DNA of 17,383 bases from DATMBL01 sp050735975 (GTDB taxonomy: Bacteria > Desulfobacterota > Binatia > UBA9968): the NCBI GenBank assembly GCA_050735975.1, contig JBOHVS010000166.1, positions 1-17,383 on the forward strand. The letters run 5' to 3'. Shown piece by piece: positions 5,783 to 13,106 of this stretch; within the stretch, counting starts at the first letter, position 1; every line of letters begins with the position of its first letter. The position numbers were made by a program, and so were the translations under genes. Below the pieces are notes generated by a model. That model searched no databases and was not told the origin of the DNA. It was given only the letters and a program-made list of their open reading frames with translations.

Positions 5783-8107
5783 CTACAATCTTCCCTGGCG
5801 TCTTGAATTGAGGTCCCGCGACTTAAGCTCCGTTTGCGCCGATTGATTATCGTCGGTTCGAGCGCCATTGCGCCGTAGAGCTTCATAAATCCTCTCGGCG
5901 GTGATCGGCAGATCAAACAAACGGACCCCCACGGCATCAGCGACGGCGTTGGCGATAGCCGCGGGGGGGCAATTATTGGCGAACTCGCCGATGGGCTTGG
6001 CGTTCAGAGGTCCGACCCCGCCTGTAGACTCCACCAGCACGGTTTCGAGTTCCGGGATGTCTTTCGCCGTCGGAAGTTTATAGTCGCCCAGGTTTTTGTT
6101 GATGACTCTTCCGTCTTCCACGATCAGCTCTTCCATAACACCTTGGCTAAATCCCATGACCACAGAGCCGTCGATTTGTCCTTGATGCGTGAGTGGATTG
6201 ATGATCGTACCCACGTCATGCGCGCTGACGATCCGGCGCACGCGAACGGCTCCGGTTTGCGGATCGACTTCAACTTCGGCGACCTGAGCGCAGAAATAAC
6301 TTACGTCGTCGGGATAGGGATAATCTTCATAGACGCTCGCCGAGATCCTCCCATGGGCCTGGGCGACGACTCTTTTAAGGTCCACTCGCTGCGCTCGGTC
6401 TTGCCGCAACCAGAACTTACCCGCAGAGAATTCCACGTCGGGGGGAACGCACTCCAGCGAGTGAGCGGCATGCGCCAAAAGCTGGCGGCGCAAGTCTTCG
6501 CAGGCCTGAACAACGGCGCGGCCGGCAACATAGGTCATGCGGCTCGCCCTGACCCCGCTGTCGCGCGGCGCGGTATCGGTGTTGCCTATGACGACGCGAA
6601 CTTGATCCACGGAAACTCGCATTGAGTCGCCCACAATTTGGCGCAGGATCGTGTGCGTACCCGAGCCTTGATCGACGGTGGGGCTTAGCACCGTAAAGGT
6701 GCCGTCCGCTTCAGCAGTAAGCACAAGGCCGGTGTCGCCGCCGCTGATATGACGGGCGGTGAGGGCGATCCCGCGACCGTAGTGGAGGCCCCGTTTAGGC
6801 TCGTTCCAACCCGCGCCGTCCAAGGCCGCTTGGAAGACTTCGCGGAAACGCACGTCGCGCAGCCGGTGTCCTGTAGCATCCTCCTCTTTCTCGCCGATCA
6901 AGTTCTTCAGACGGAATTTCGCCGGGTCCATGCCCAACTCTTTGGCGATAAGATCGGTATGCGATTCAAGGGCAAAGATCGTCGCAATGGCGCCGGGACT
7001 ACGGTAGTAACCCCCCGGTACCGTGTTCGTGTAGATCTGCAGAAACTCAAAAGTGGAGTTTTCGACCCGGTAAGGCACACCGACATAATGCCCGGTGGCT
7101 AAAGAAGCTTTGGATTTGAGCGCGCCGTAGGCGCCGCTGGCGTGCAGCGCCCGCAACGTGCGCGCGACAATTCGGCCGTCGCGCTTAATGCCGCTGCGAA
7201 TCGTGACGATGGTCGGATGCGCGGGATTACCAGCCGACAACTCCTCCTCATACGTCATCACCAGCTTGACGGGCTGTCCAGACTTAAGCGCGAGCAAGTA
7301 AGCGATGGGCAGGTCGATAGCGTCGCCTTTTCCGCCGAACTCACCGCCGACGTTCACCGGGTTGATGCGGATGCGTTCCTCGGGTAGACCGATTGCATTC
7401 GCCAATTGACTGCGCACGCCGAAGGGATTTTTGGCCGATGTCCAGACTTGAAGACGTCCGTCGGATTCAATGGCAACGATGCCGGCGTGCGGCTCGATAT
7501 AGCCCTGATGTCGGGCCGGAATGCGGAAAGTGTGTTCCAGCACGAGATCCGCTTCGTGAAACCCCTGCTCGACGTCGCCTTTCCGCCAAGCGAGCCGGGT
7601 CAATCCGTTATGGATGTCCAATGCGAGAGTGTCTTCGGGAGCGCCGCCGTAAGCCGAAACGGCTTCGTGAAGCTGCGGTGCGCCGGATTGCATCGCCTCA
7701 AATGGATCAAAGACCGCCGGCAATTCCCGGTAGTCCACATCAATAAGGTTTACGGCTTCTTCCGCCGCATCGAGAGTTTCCGCGGCGACGGCAGCCACAC
7801 GATCGCCGGCAAAGCGCGCGATGTCCCAACACAGGACGGGCATGTCACGGATTTGCTTGCCAACGTATCGACCCTTGGCGTCTTCACCGGTCACAATGGC
7901 CTTAATCCCTGGAACTTTGCGCGTCTTGGAGACATCTACCCGAAGGATTCTCGCGTGGGGATATGGGCAGCGGAGAATCTTGCCCCACAAAATTCCCGGA
8001 AGACCGATATCTGCCGCATAGAGTGAGACGCCGCTGACCTTTTCGCGGCCCTCCGCACGCGGAACGGGAAAGCCAATCACTGTGAAGTTTCTTTCATGGT
8101 TCGTCAT
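5783..8107 (-). CDS. Molybdenum hydroxylase large (molybdopterin) subunit, copy 1
   Basis: A 774-residue catalytic subunit of the xanthine dehydrogenase superfamily, which binds molybdopterin cytosine dinucleotide and inserts water-derived oxygen into a substrate C-H bond. Key segments are GGEFGGKGD (about 254-262); GGYYRSPG (about 366-372), with the conserved active-site arginine R369; DQGSGTHTILRQI; and KPIGEFANN with the likely catalytic base E708. The CO dehydrogenase signature AYRCSFR is absent, so this is not a form I CODH. The start is taken at ATG 8107 (MTNHERNFTVIG), which matches the start of the paralogue at 10105-12357; a GTG at 8152 would add 15 poorly matching residues. The last 25 or so residues, rich in charged residues, overhang the usual end and may be a rearrangement by-product. 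It probably partners the FAD and 2Fe-2S subunits at 3198-4534. Confidence 0.93.
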   Translation of the reverse strand: MTNHERNFTVIGFPVPRAEGREKVSGVSLYAADIGLPGILWGKILRCPYPHARILRVDVSKTRKVPGIKAIVTGEDAKGRYVGKQIRDMPVLCWDIARFAGDRVAAVAAETLDAAEEAVNLIDVDYRELPAVFDPFEAMQSGAPQLHEAVSAYGGAPEDTLALDIHNGLTRLAWRKGDVEQGFHEADLVLEHTFRIPARHQGYIEPHAGIVAIESDGRLQVWTSAKNPFGVRSQLANAIGLPEERIRINPVNVGGEFGGKGDAIDLPIAYLLALKSGQPVKLVMTYEEELSAGNPAHPTIVTIRSGIKRDGRIVARTLRALHASGAYGALKSKASLATGHYVGVPYRVENSTFEFLQIYTNTVPGGYYRSPGAIATIFALESHTDLIAKELGMDPAKFRLKNLIGEKEEDATGHRLRDVRFREVFQAALDGAGWNEPKRGLHYGRGIALTARHISGGDTGLVLTAEADGTFTVLSPTVDQGSGTHTILRQIVGDSMRVSVDQVRVVIGNTDTAPRDSGVRASRMTYVAGRAVVQACEDLRRQLLAHAAHSLECVPPDVEFSAGKFWLRQDRAQRVDLKRVVAQAHGRISASVYEDYPYPDDVSYFCAQVAEVEVDPQTGAVRVRRIVSAHDVGTIINPLTHQGQIDGSVVMGFSQGVMEELIVEDGRVINKNLGDYKLPTAKDIPELETVLVESTGGVGPLNAKPIGEFANNCPPAAIANAVADAVGVRLFDLPITAERIYEALRRNGARTDDNQSAQTELKSRDLNSRRQGRL

Positions 8108-8288
8108 CTCAGCGAGCCGCGCACAAAGAAATACTCCCGTCCCTGTTGTCACTCGTCTGTCTTCATTTCGGCCGGCAACCGAGCGCCTCGCCGCGGTGCT
8201 CGCTCAAAATCGAGATCGCCTCGGCAACGGCGCCGAATGTTTAACTTCTCACGTCACCTCTCGCGCGACTGTGTTCGGCGGCAGGCCC
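8108..8288. other. Gap of about 180 bases between the SDR and large-subunit genes
   Basis: No recognisable gene, hairpin terminator or convincing promoter. On the minus strand a 25-codon stop-to-stop stretch (about 8163-8240) reads FGAVAEAISILSEHRGEALG and has a coding-like composition. It could be the tail of another decayed gene, but I cannot name a family. No strong ribosome site precedes ATG 8107. Confidence 0.3.
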
Positions 8289-9041
8289 TCACCACATGAT
8301 GGACCCGCCATTGACTACAATCATCTGTCCGGTCACATAAGCGGACCAATCACTGGCCAGAAAGAGCACCGGACCGACGAGGTCCTCGGGCTGCCCCACT
8401 CTGCCGAGCGGGATTTTGCTTGCTTTGGCGTAGAACTCCTCTTCGCTTTTCACGTGTGCCTTGGGCTGCGGCGTATCGATCGCCCCGGGACAGATGCTGT
8501 TCACGGTTATTCCAAAAGGCGCGAGCTCCAACGCAAGTGATTTGCTGAACCCGATGATGCCTCCCTTGGAGGCCGCGTAGTGAGCCCCATGCTTGGAGCC
8601 CTGCAACGCGCGGCCGGAAGTAAAATTGATAATGCGCCCGGACTTATTGCTTTTCATCGTCGGCATTACCGCGCGACTGCAAAAAAAAGTGCCCGTCAGG
8701 TTCGTACGCAATACCTGCTCCCACTCTTCGGTCTTCATCTCGGCCACGGAAGAGGCGGGAAAAATGGCAGCGTCATTGACCAGGATGTGGATGCTTCCGT
8801 ACGCGCGCAGGGTTTCCGCGGCCATCGCCCGAACTGAGTCTTCGTTGGACACATCGGTGGGCACGAACCGCGCAATTCCTCCAGCGGCCTCAATCTCTTG
8901 CGCCACCCGCGCTCCATTCTCTTCATTGAGTTCGGCAACGATGATCCGCGCCCCTTGCTGGGCCAAGCCTCTGGCAAGCGCCCGGCCGATGCCCTGACCG
9001 GAGCCCGTCACGATGGCCGTTTTCTCCTCCAACAACTTCAT
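8289..9041 (-). CDS. Short-chain dehydrogenase/reductase (classical SDR, FabG-like)
   Basis: A 250-residue cytosolic oxidoreductase with all classical SDR landmarks: the dinucleotide motif TGSGQGIG (12-19), NDAA (89-92, a variant of NNAG), N114, S142, and the catalytic Y155-x-x-x-K159 (YAASK). Glutamate 37 at the end of the second strand suggests NAD(H) rather than NADP(H) preference (inference from known SDR specificity). 'NSICPGAIDTP' and the C-terminal 'VTGQMIVVNGG' are typical. The reaction would be alcohol/ketone interconversion or dehydrogenation of a dihydrodiol-like intermediate; the substrate is unknown. TTG 9044 and ATG 9041 are adjacent, and I chose the ATG. The gene starts 45 bases after the NMT1-type binding protein ends and is probably in the same transcript. 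Confidence 0.93.
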   Translation of the reverse strand: MKLLEEKTAIVTGSGQGIGRALARGLAQQGARIIVAELNEENGARVAQEIEAAGGIARFVPTDVSNEDSVRAMAAETLRAYGSIHILVNDAAIFPASSVAEMKTEEWEQVLRTNLTGTFFCSRAVMPTMKSNKSGRIINFTSGRALQGSKHGAHYAASKGGIIGFSKSLALELAPFGITVNSICPGAIDTPQPKAHVKSEEEFYAKASKIPLGRVGQPEDLVGPVLFLASDWSAYVTGQMIVVNGGSIMW

Positions 9042-9086
9042 CAATTCTATGGTCCTTAGATGCGATGTGTCACTATGTGTCCGCTT

Positions 9087-10091
9087 TCATTTCTTGTACT
9101 TCTTGTAGATGGCGTCAATGAAACCTTCGCGATCCAACTCGGCGACGATGGAATTGTCGAAAAATTCATCCGGCTTCGCGCCATCCCGATCTTTGAGGGT
9201 CATCAGGTAGGTTTCAATCTCTTCAGGTTCGACATAGAACTTCGGCGAATAGACCTGAGTCCAAAATTCGTAGGCCTCACTGAAGATTTTTGGGTCGGAG
9301 ATAGCGAGATATTTTTGAAAAAGCTTCATGGCAAATGGAACATCGCCCTTGATCCTTGCCAGACCGGCAATGGAGCCCATCATAAATTTCTTGACCTGCG
9401 GCCGTCTGTTTTTCAAATATTCATCAGTCGTGGTCACCTGATTGTTGGCAAATTTGACGCCGCTGCGGGCCAGGTTAATTAAAGGTTTGAACCCCAATTC
9501 CCTGGCCTTCAGGGATTCGGGAGGCTGGATGAGGGTAGCAACAATCGAGCCGCTCACCATAGCGCCGAGTCGGGCACTGGCATTTCCCAATTGCGTCAAT
9601 GTTACGTCCGTTTCCGGATTTAGTTGCAGTTTCCGCAGCGCGTAGATCATGGCGAAGTGCGTGGCGCCTCCGAAACCGGCGATGCCGACGCGTTTCCCTT
9701 TCAGGTCCTCGGGCTTGCGGACCTTGTCCGACACATATAAGATATACGGGAATACCCCGACATTAGTCCCGACCGTGATCACGTGACCACCTTTGAGCCG
9801 GGCGTTGATTGCGGCGGGTCCTCCAGTGGTGGTGATCTGCACGTCTCCTGACACGAGCGCCATGATCGTCTGGGTCCCTCCGCTGAACTGAACGGGAAGA
9901 ACTTCGAGCCCATATGTTCTGTAGAATCCTGACTCGATGGCTGCATAGTAAGGCATTTGGGTGGCGCTTCGGAGCATCGCAAGGGTCAGCTTGGCGGCTG
10001 CCGAGCGTCCAGGGCTAACGCCCATGATGGTGAATCCCGAGAGAAAAAACGCCAGAATTTTTAACCCTTGTACCCAAAAAGCTTTTGTCAT
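9087..10091 (-). CDS. NMT1/TauA-type ABC substrate-binding protein
   Basis: A 334-residue secreted solute-binding protein of the NitT/TauT (NMT1/THI5-like) family. The N-terminus has a basic start, a hydrophobic stretch (ILAFFLSGFTIMGV) and a likely cleavage near GRSAAA-KL. 'ATQMPYYAAIESGFYRTYGL' (about 42-61) is the typical first-lobe segment and 'KPEDLKGKRVGIAGFGGATH' the typical linker region; the C-terminus ends with AELDREGFIDAIYKKYKK. The ATG follows AAGGAG (10098-10103) by six bases, and this site lies directly after the stop codon of the upstream large subunit (10105-10107), so the two are translationally linked. No matching permease or ATPase is in the window. A decayed paralogue is at 1288-1645. 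The ligand may be the substrate of the flanking oxidative enzymes. Confidence 0.92.
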   Translation of the reverse strand: MTKAFWVQGLKILAFFLSGFTIMGVSPGRSAAAKLTLAMLRSATQMPYYAAIESGFYRTYGLEVLPVQFSGGTQTIMALVSGDVQITTTGGPAAINARLKGGHVITVGTNVGVFPYILYVSDKVRKPEDLKGKRVGIAGFGGATHFAMIYALRKLQLNPETDVTLTQLGNASARLGAMVSGSIVATLIQPPESLKARELGFKPLINLARSGVKFANNQVTTTDEYLKNRRPQVKKFMMGSIAGLARIKGDVPFAMKLFQKYLAISDPKIFSEAYEFWTQVYSPKFYVEPEEIETYLMTLKDRDGAKPDEFFDNSIVAELDREGFIDAIYKKYKK

Positions 10092-10097
10092 GTAGAT

Positions 10098-10103
10098 CTC
10101 CTT
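10098..10103 (-). promoter_or_regulatory. Shine-Dalgarno AAGGAG coupling the binding protein to the upstream Mo subunit
   Basis: Minus-strand AAGGAG lies one base after the TGA of the large-subunit gene and six bases before ATG 10091, leaving only 13 bases between the genes. This arrangement suggests coupled translation of a cytoplasmic enzyme subunit and a secreted receptor. Confidence 0.8.
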
Positions 10104-10104
10104 G

Positions 10105-12357
10105 TCATTGCTCCGACTCTATGGCATCGAGAACTCTTTCCGGACTGAGGGGCAGCTCCGTAAGTCTAATCCCGATCGCGTTTTCGAGCGCATTCGCCAC
10201 GGCCGGAGCGATGCCGAAAATCCCGATCTCTCCGATCCCTTTTGCGCCGAAGGGTCCCACGGCCAACGGGGATTCTAGAATAATCGACTGAATCGGCGGG
10301 ATTTCCTGAGCGAAGGGAATGCCATAATCGGAAAAAGTCGGATTGGTGATTCGCCCGTCATCCATTTGCAGCTTTTCCCTGAGGGCATACCCCAATCCCA
10401 TCACGACGCCCCCCTCGACCTGTCCAGTTACCAGCGGCGGGTTGATCGCTTTTCCCACATCGTGGGCAGATACAACTTTGAGGACCTTTATCGATCCGGT
10501 TTCTTGGTCTACTTCGATCTCGACAGCCTGCGCTCCGAACCGCCAACCCGTTTCTTTCCCGTCTTCGTACGAAAATCCTGTCGCTACGATATTCTTATGG
10601 GGGCATCGGCGGTCACTAAAAACCGTCTGGACGGGGATTCCTCCTTCGCCCTGTCGCCAAAAGATCTGTTTGTCCTTGAGAAGGAGAGACGTGGGGTCCC
10701 GTTCCAAAAGCCTTCCGGTGATTTCCAAGAGTTGATTTCGCGCCTCTACCGCGGCGCGGCGCACGGCTTGGCCGCTGGAGACCGTCACACGACTCGAATA
10801 GGTGCCATTATCGAAAGGGACTATAGAGGTGTCGCCGCTGATGACGCTGACATCCGCTACGGCGACGCCAAGCTCTTCCGCAGCGATCTGAGAAAGCACA
10901 GTTTCCATTCCGCCACCGACATCCGAGGATCCCACAATTAGCTGAACGCTGCCGTCGCTGTTGATGGAGACCACGGCACTAGAAACGGCGCCGGCCCCGG
11001 TCGGAGATTTATAAACTATGCTGATTCCCACGCCTCGGCTTTGTCCGTGCCGCTTGAGTTTTTCCGGCCCAATTTCGGTGACGATACGCTCGAGGCATTC
11101 CCGCGCCGTTACCTTATCGAGAATCTCTCCCGTTGGCGCCACGTCGCCGTCATTGAGCAGGTTTTTCAGCCTTAGCTCGACGGGATCGAGCCCGAGCCGA
11201 TGGGCGATCATATCCATCTGCGACTCGCCAGCCCAAACGGATTCGGGGCACCCGAGCCCGCGGAAAGGACAGCCGCGCAGCGTGTTGGTGTAGACCAGCG
11301 TCGAAGTCACCTTCACATGGGGAATTCTGTAAGGGCCCGCGGCGTCTTTGATCGCCCGGTTGCTAGTGGGCAGACTGTCGCTGTACGCGCCGCAATCCCA
11401 GACGAATCTGGCCCCACGCGCCGTGATCGTGCCGTCTCGCTTCACACCCGTCTTCATGATAATGATCGCCGGGACCGATCCGGCGCTGGCGGTGAACTCC
11501 TCGTCGCGCCTCATCACGACCTTGACCGGCCGGCCGGTTTTCATCGCGAGAGCTACGGCGAAGTGTTCGATACGGACGCCGTTCTTGCCGCCGAATCCGC
11601 CGCCGATTTTTGTCGAGATTACTCTGACCGCCCCTTCGGGAACGCCGAAGATGGTGGCGAGCATGGAGCGAATGACAAAAGGCCTCTGCGTGGAAGTCCA
11701 GACGGTGATCTTGCCCCCCTCGACTTTGGCGACACAGCCATGAGGTTCCAGGTAGCACTGGTGAAGCCGCCGAGTCCGAAAAGTGTCTTCAAACACCTGG
11801 TCCGCTTCGCGAAAGCCACGATCCACCTCACCCCGGCTGAATTCGGCCTGGTGGAGGATATTCGTTCCCGGGGAGGGGTTCCAATTTCGGGTCAGAAGCG
11901 GGTTGACTTTGTAGCTCGCCATATCTTGGTGAACAAGCGGGGCGTTTTCCGCCATCGCTTCCAAAGCGTCAAAAACTCCGGGCGCCTCTTCACAATCGAC
12001 CTCGACGAGCCGAGCGGCTTCGTCGGCCGTGGGCTCATCCACGGCCGCGACTGCGGCCAGGGGCTCTCCCGAGTAACGAATCTTTTCGGTGGCGAATATC
12101 TGCTCGTCCGTAATGGCGTAACCAAACCGCGTGGAAGGGACATCCGCAGCCGTTATGAGCGCCGCAACACCGGGCAACGCCCTGGCGTGAGTCACGTCGA
12201 TCCGAGCGACTCGACCGCTGGCAATGGAGCTGCGCACTACCTTTCCGTGGAGCATTCCAGGCAAACTGACATCCACGCTATAAACGACGTTGCCTGTGAC
12301 GATGTCCAGGCCATCTTTTCTAGAAACGGGCTGACCGATGATCCGGAAGTTTTCCAT
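10105..12357 (-). CDS. Molybdenum hydroxylase large (molybdopterin) subunit, copy 2
   Basis: A 750-residue catalytic subunit of the xanthine dehydrogenase superfamily. It carries GGGFGGKNG (252-260); RGCPFRGLGCPES (about 361-373) with active-site arginine R366; DVGGGMETVLSQI; and KGIGEIGIFG with the probable catalytic base E710. Its PFRG-type loop differs from the GGYYRSPG loop of copy 1, so the two should accept different substrates. Copy 2 is closer to nicotinate/xanthine-type loops and again lacks the CO dehydrogenase AYRCSFR signature. It begins MENFRIIGQPVSRKDG, with a weak ribosome site (AGG, four bases before the ATG). It sits 25 bases after the VOC gene and 13 before the binding-protein gene. 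No FAD or 2Fe-2S subunit adjoins it; the only pair in the window is at 3198-4534, nearly 6 kb away. Confidence 0.93.
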   Translation of the reverse strand: MENFRIIGQPVSRKDGLDIVTGNVVYSVDVSLPGMLHGKVVRSSIASGRVARIDVTHARALPGVAALITAADVPSTRFGYAITDEQIFATEKIRYSGEPLAAVAAVDEPTADEAARLVEVDCEEAPGVFDALEAMAENAPLVHQDMASYKVNPLLTRNWNPSPGTNILHQAEFSRGEVDRGFREADQVFEDTFRTRRLHQCYLEPHGCVAKVEGGKITVWTSTQRPFVIRSMLATIFGVPEGAVRVISTKIGGGFGGKNGVRIEHFAVALAMKTGRPVKVVMRRDEEFTASAGSVPAIIIMKTGVKRDGTITARGARFVWDCGAYSDSLPTSNRAIKDAAGPYRIPHVKVTSTLVYTNTLRGCPFRGLGCPESVWAGESQMDMIAHRLGLDPVELRLKNLLNDGDVAPTGEILDKVTARECLERIVTEIGPEKLKRHGQSRGVGISIVYKSPTGAGAVSSAVVSINSDGSVQLIVGSSDVGGGMETVLSQIAAEELGVAVADVSVISGDTSIVPFDNGTYSSRVTVSSGQAVRRAAVEARNQLLEITGRLLERDPTSLLLKDKQIFWRQGEGGIPVQTVFSDRRCPHKNIVATGFSYEDGKETGWRFGAQAVEIEVDQETGSIKVLKVVSAHDVGKAINPPLVTGQVEGGVVMGLGYALREKLQMDDGRITNPTFSDYGIPFAQEIPPIQSIILESPLAVGPFGAKGIGEIGIFGIAPAVANALENAIGIRLTELPLSPERVLDAIESEQ

Positions 12358-12382
12358 TTAACCTGATCCTCAGCGAAGGGCT

Positions 12383-12805
12383 TCAAGGCTTGACGGTAGC
12401 GGACGATCCCTTCGGCGGCGCATAGAGCTGAAGAAGATTCCCGTCGGGATCGAAGAAGTAGAAGCCCCGGCCCGTGGGCCGATCGACGGTCGCTGCGCTG
12501 TGAACCCTGACTCCGAAATCTTTCATTTTGCGAATGGCCAGCTCAAAGTCTTCCGTCGAAACCACAAAAGCGTGGTGGGTGGCGCCGTCCTCTTTTAGCG
12601 CATCTTTTTCAACCGGCTGAGGCCTTTGGAAAAGCACGACCATGTCATCCCCCGACCTGAGATCGGCCCGGTTCAGATGATCTCCCATATCGTCGCGGTT
12701 TAACTTTGCTATCTTCATTCCTAAAACCTCGGTGTAAAACTTGACGGCCCGATCCACGTCGTTAACCGCAATCCCGATATGATAAAGTCCTTTTGTCTTG
12801 ATCAT
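12383..12805 (-). CDS. VOC-superfamily protein (glyoxalase/dioxygenase-like)
   Basis: A 140-residue vicinal-oxygen-chelate protein of one two-module domain. The first module starts GLYHIGIAVNDVDRAVKFYT (H9 a likely metal ligand), and the second has ATHHAFVV (H77/H78) and GFYFFDPDGNLLQLYAP. Members bind a divalent metal and catalyse isomerisation, epimerisation, ring cleavage or thiol transfer. At the C-terminal metal position most relatives have glutamate ('NLLELY'); here it is glutamine (Q126), so metal binding may be altered or another residue used. AGGAGG at 12813-12818 is seven bases before the ATG, and an in-frame TAA at 12818-12820 rules out an upstream start. It is probably the first gene of a transcription unit continuing into the Mo subunit at 10105-12357. 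The substrate is unknown; ring cleavage or aldehyde detoxification are possible. Confidence 0.88.
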   Translation of the reverse strand: MIKTKGLYHIGIAVNDVDRAVKFYTEVLGMKIAKLNRDDMGDHLNRADLRSGDDMVVLFQRPQPVEKDALKEDGATHHAFVVSTEDFELAIRKMKDFGVRVHSAATVDRPTGRGFYFFDPDGNLLQLYAPPKGSSATVKP

Positions 12806-12812
12806 AACGCGC

Positions 12813-12818
12813 CCTCCT
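12813..12818 (-). promoter_or_regulatory. Shine-Dalgarno AGGAGG for the VOC gene
   Basis: Minus-strand AGGAGG is seven bases before ATG 12805 and overlaps an in-frame stop, fixing the VOC start. It follows the widest non-coding stretch between intact genes in the window (about 300 bases), so a promoter for the catabolic genes may lie just upstream. I see no convincing -35/-10 pair there; the only hint is TATACA near 12849-12854. Confidence 0.75.
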
Positions 12819-12950
12819 TATTGGGAATTAACCATTCGCAGACTCTGTATAGCGGCTCTCGCCATAATGCTTTTTCTCTTCGCGTGTTACGGCAACCGTC
12901 CTGCCGGACCGTTACGAGGCGTCGAATCATCAGTGTTCTATCGTGCCTGT

Positions 12951-13106
12951 TTAGGCCAACTTCGAAGGGGAGACGCCGCCGACAGTCAATTTGAACAGAT
13001 GCAGCACGTTAGGCCGCGGGTGTAAAACCGTGTATGGCTCCGGAAGCCGCACCGCCGCAGTCCTTAATCTACAAAGTTCGCGTATATCGTCGTTCGTTAA
13101 AAACAT
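12951..13106 (-). CDS. Small hypothetical ORF overlapping the ABC ATPase stop (TAATG)
   Basis: A 51-codon frame starts with an ATG that overlaps the ATPase stop codon as TAATG, a classic arrangement for coupled translation. It encodes MFLTNDDIRELCRLRTAAVR followed by a proline- and histidine-containing stretch and ends ...GVSPSKLA. There is no signal peptide or membrane segment. I do not recognise it. The first 17 residues loosely recall the N-terminus of RraA/dimethylmenaquinone-methyltransferase-like proteins, so it could be a 5' stump of such a gene. It could also be chance read-through in a spacer. No separate ribosome site is seen beyond what coupling would provide. Confidence 0.3.
   Translation of the reverse strand: MFLTNDDIRELCRLRTAAVRLPEPYTVLHPRPNVLHLFKLTVGGVSPSKLA

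Noticed and set aside
5783..8107. Form I aerobic CO dehydrogenase
   Set aside because: Subunit types match the CODH superfamily, but the catalytic loop is GGYYRSPG, not the AYRCSFR motif needed for the copper-molybdenum CO site. Copy 2 (PFRG loop) also lacks it.
8163..8240. Coding-like stretch FGAVAEAISILSEHRGEALG in the SDR/large-subunit gap as another gene stump
   Set aside because: It is only 25 codons between stops and matches no family I can name. I kept it as a note in the gap entry rather than as a pseudogene.
11200..12366. A 388-codon open frame on the plus strand opposite the Mo large subunit copy 2
   Set aside because: Its composition is low-complexity and arginine/aspartate-rich, typical of an antisense frame. 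The minus-strand gene shows all expected Mo hydroxylase motifs.
12806..12950. N-terminal extension of the VOC protein into the upstream spacer
   Set aside because: An in-frame TAA at 12818-12820 lies between the spacer and ATG 12805.
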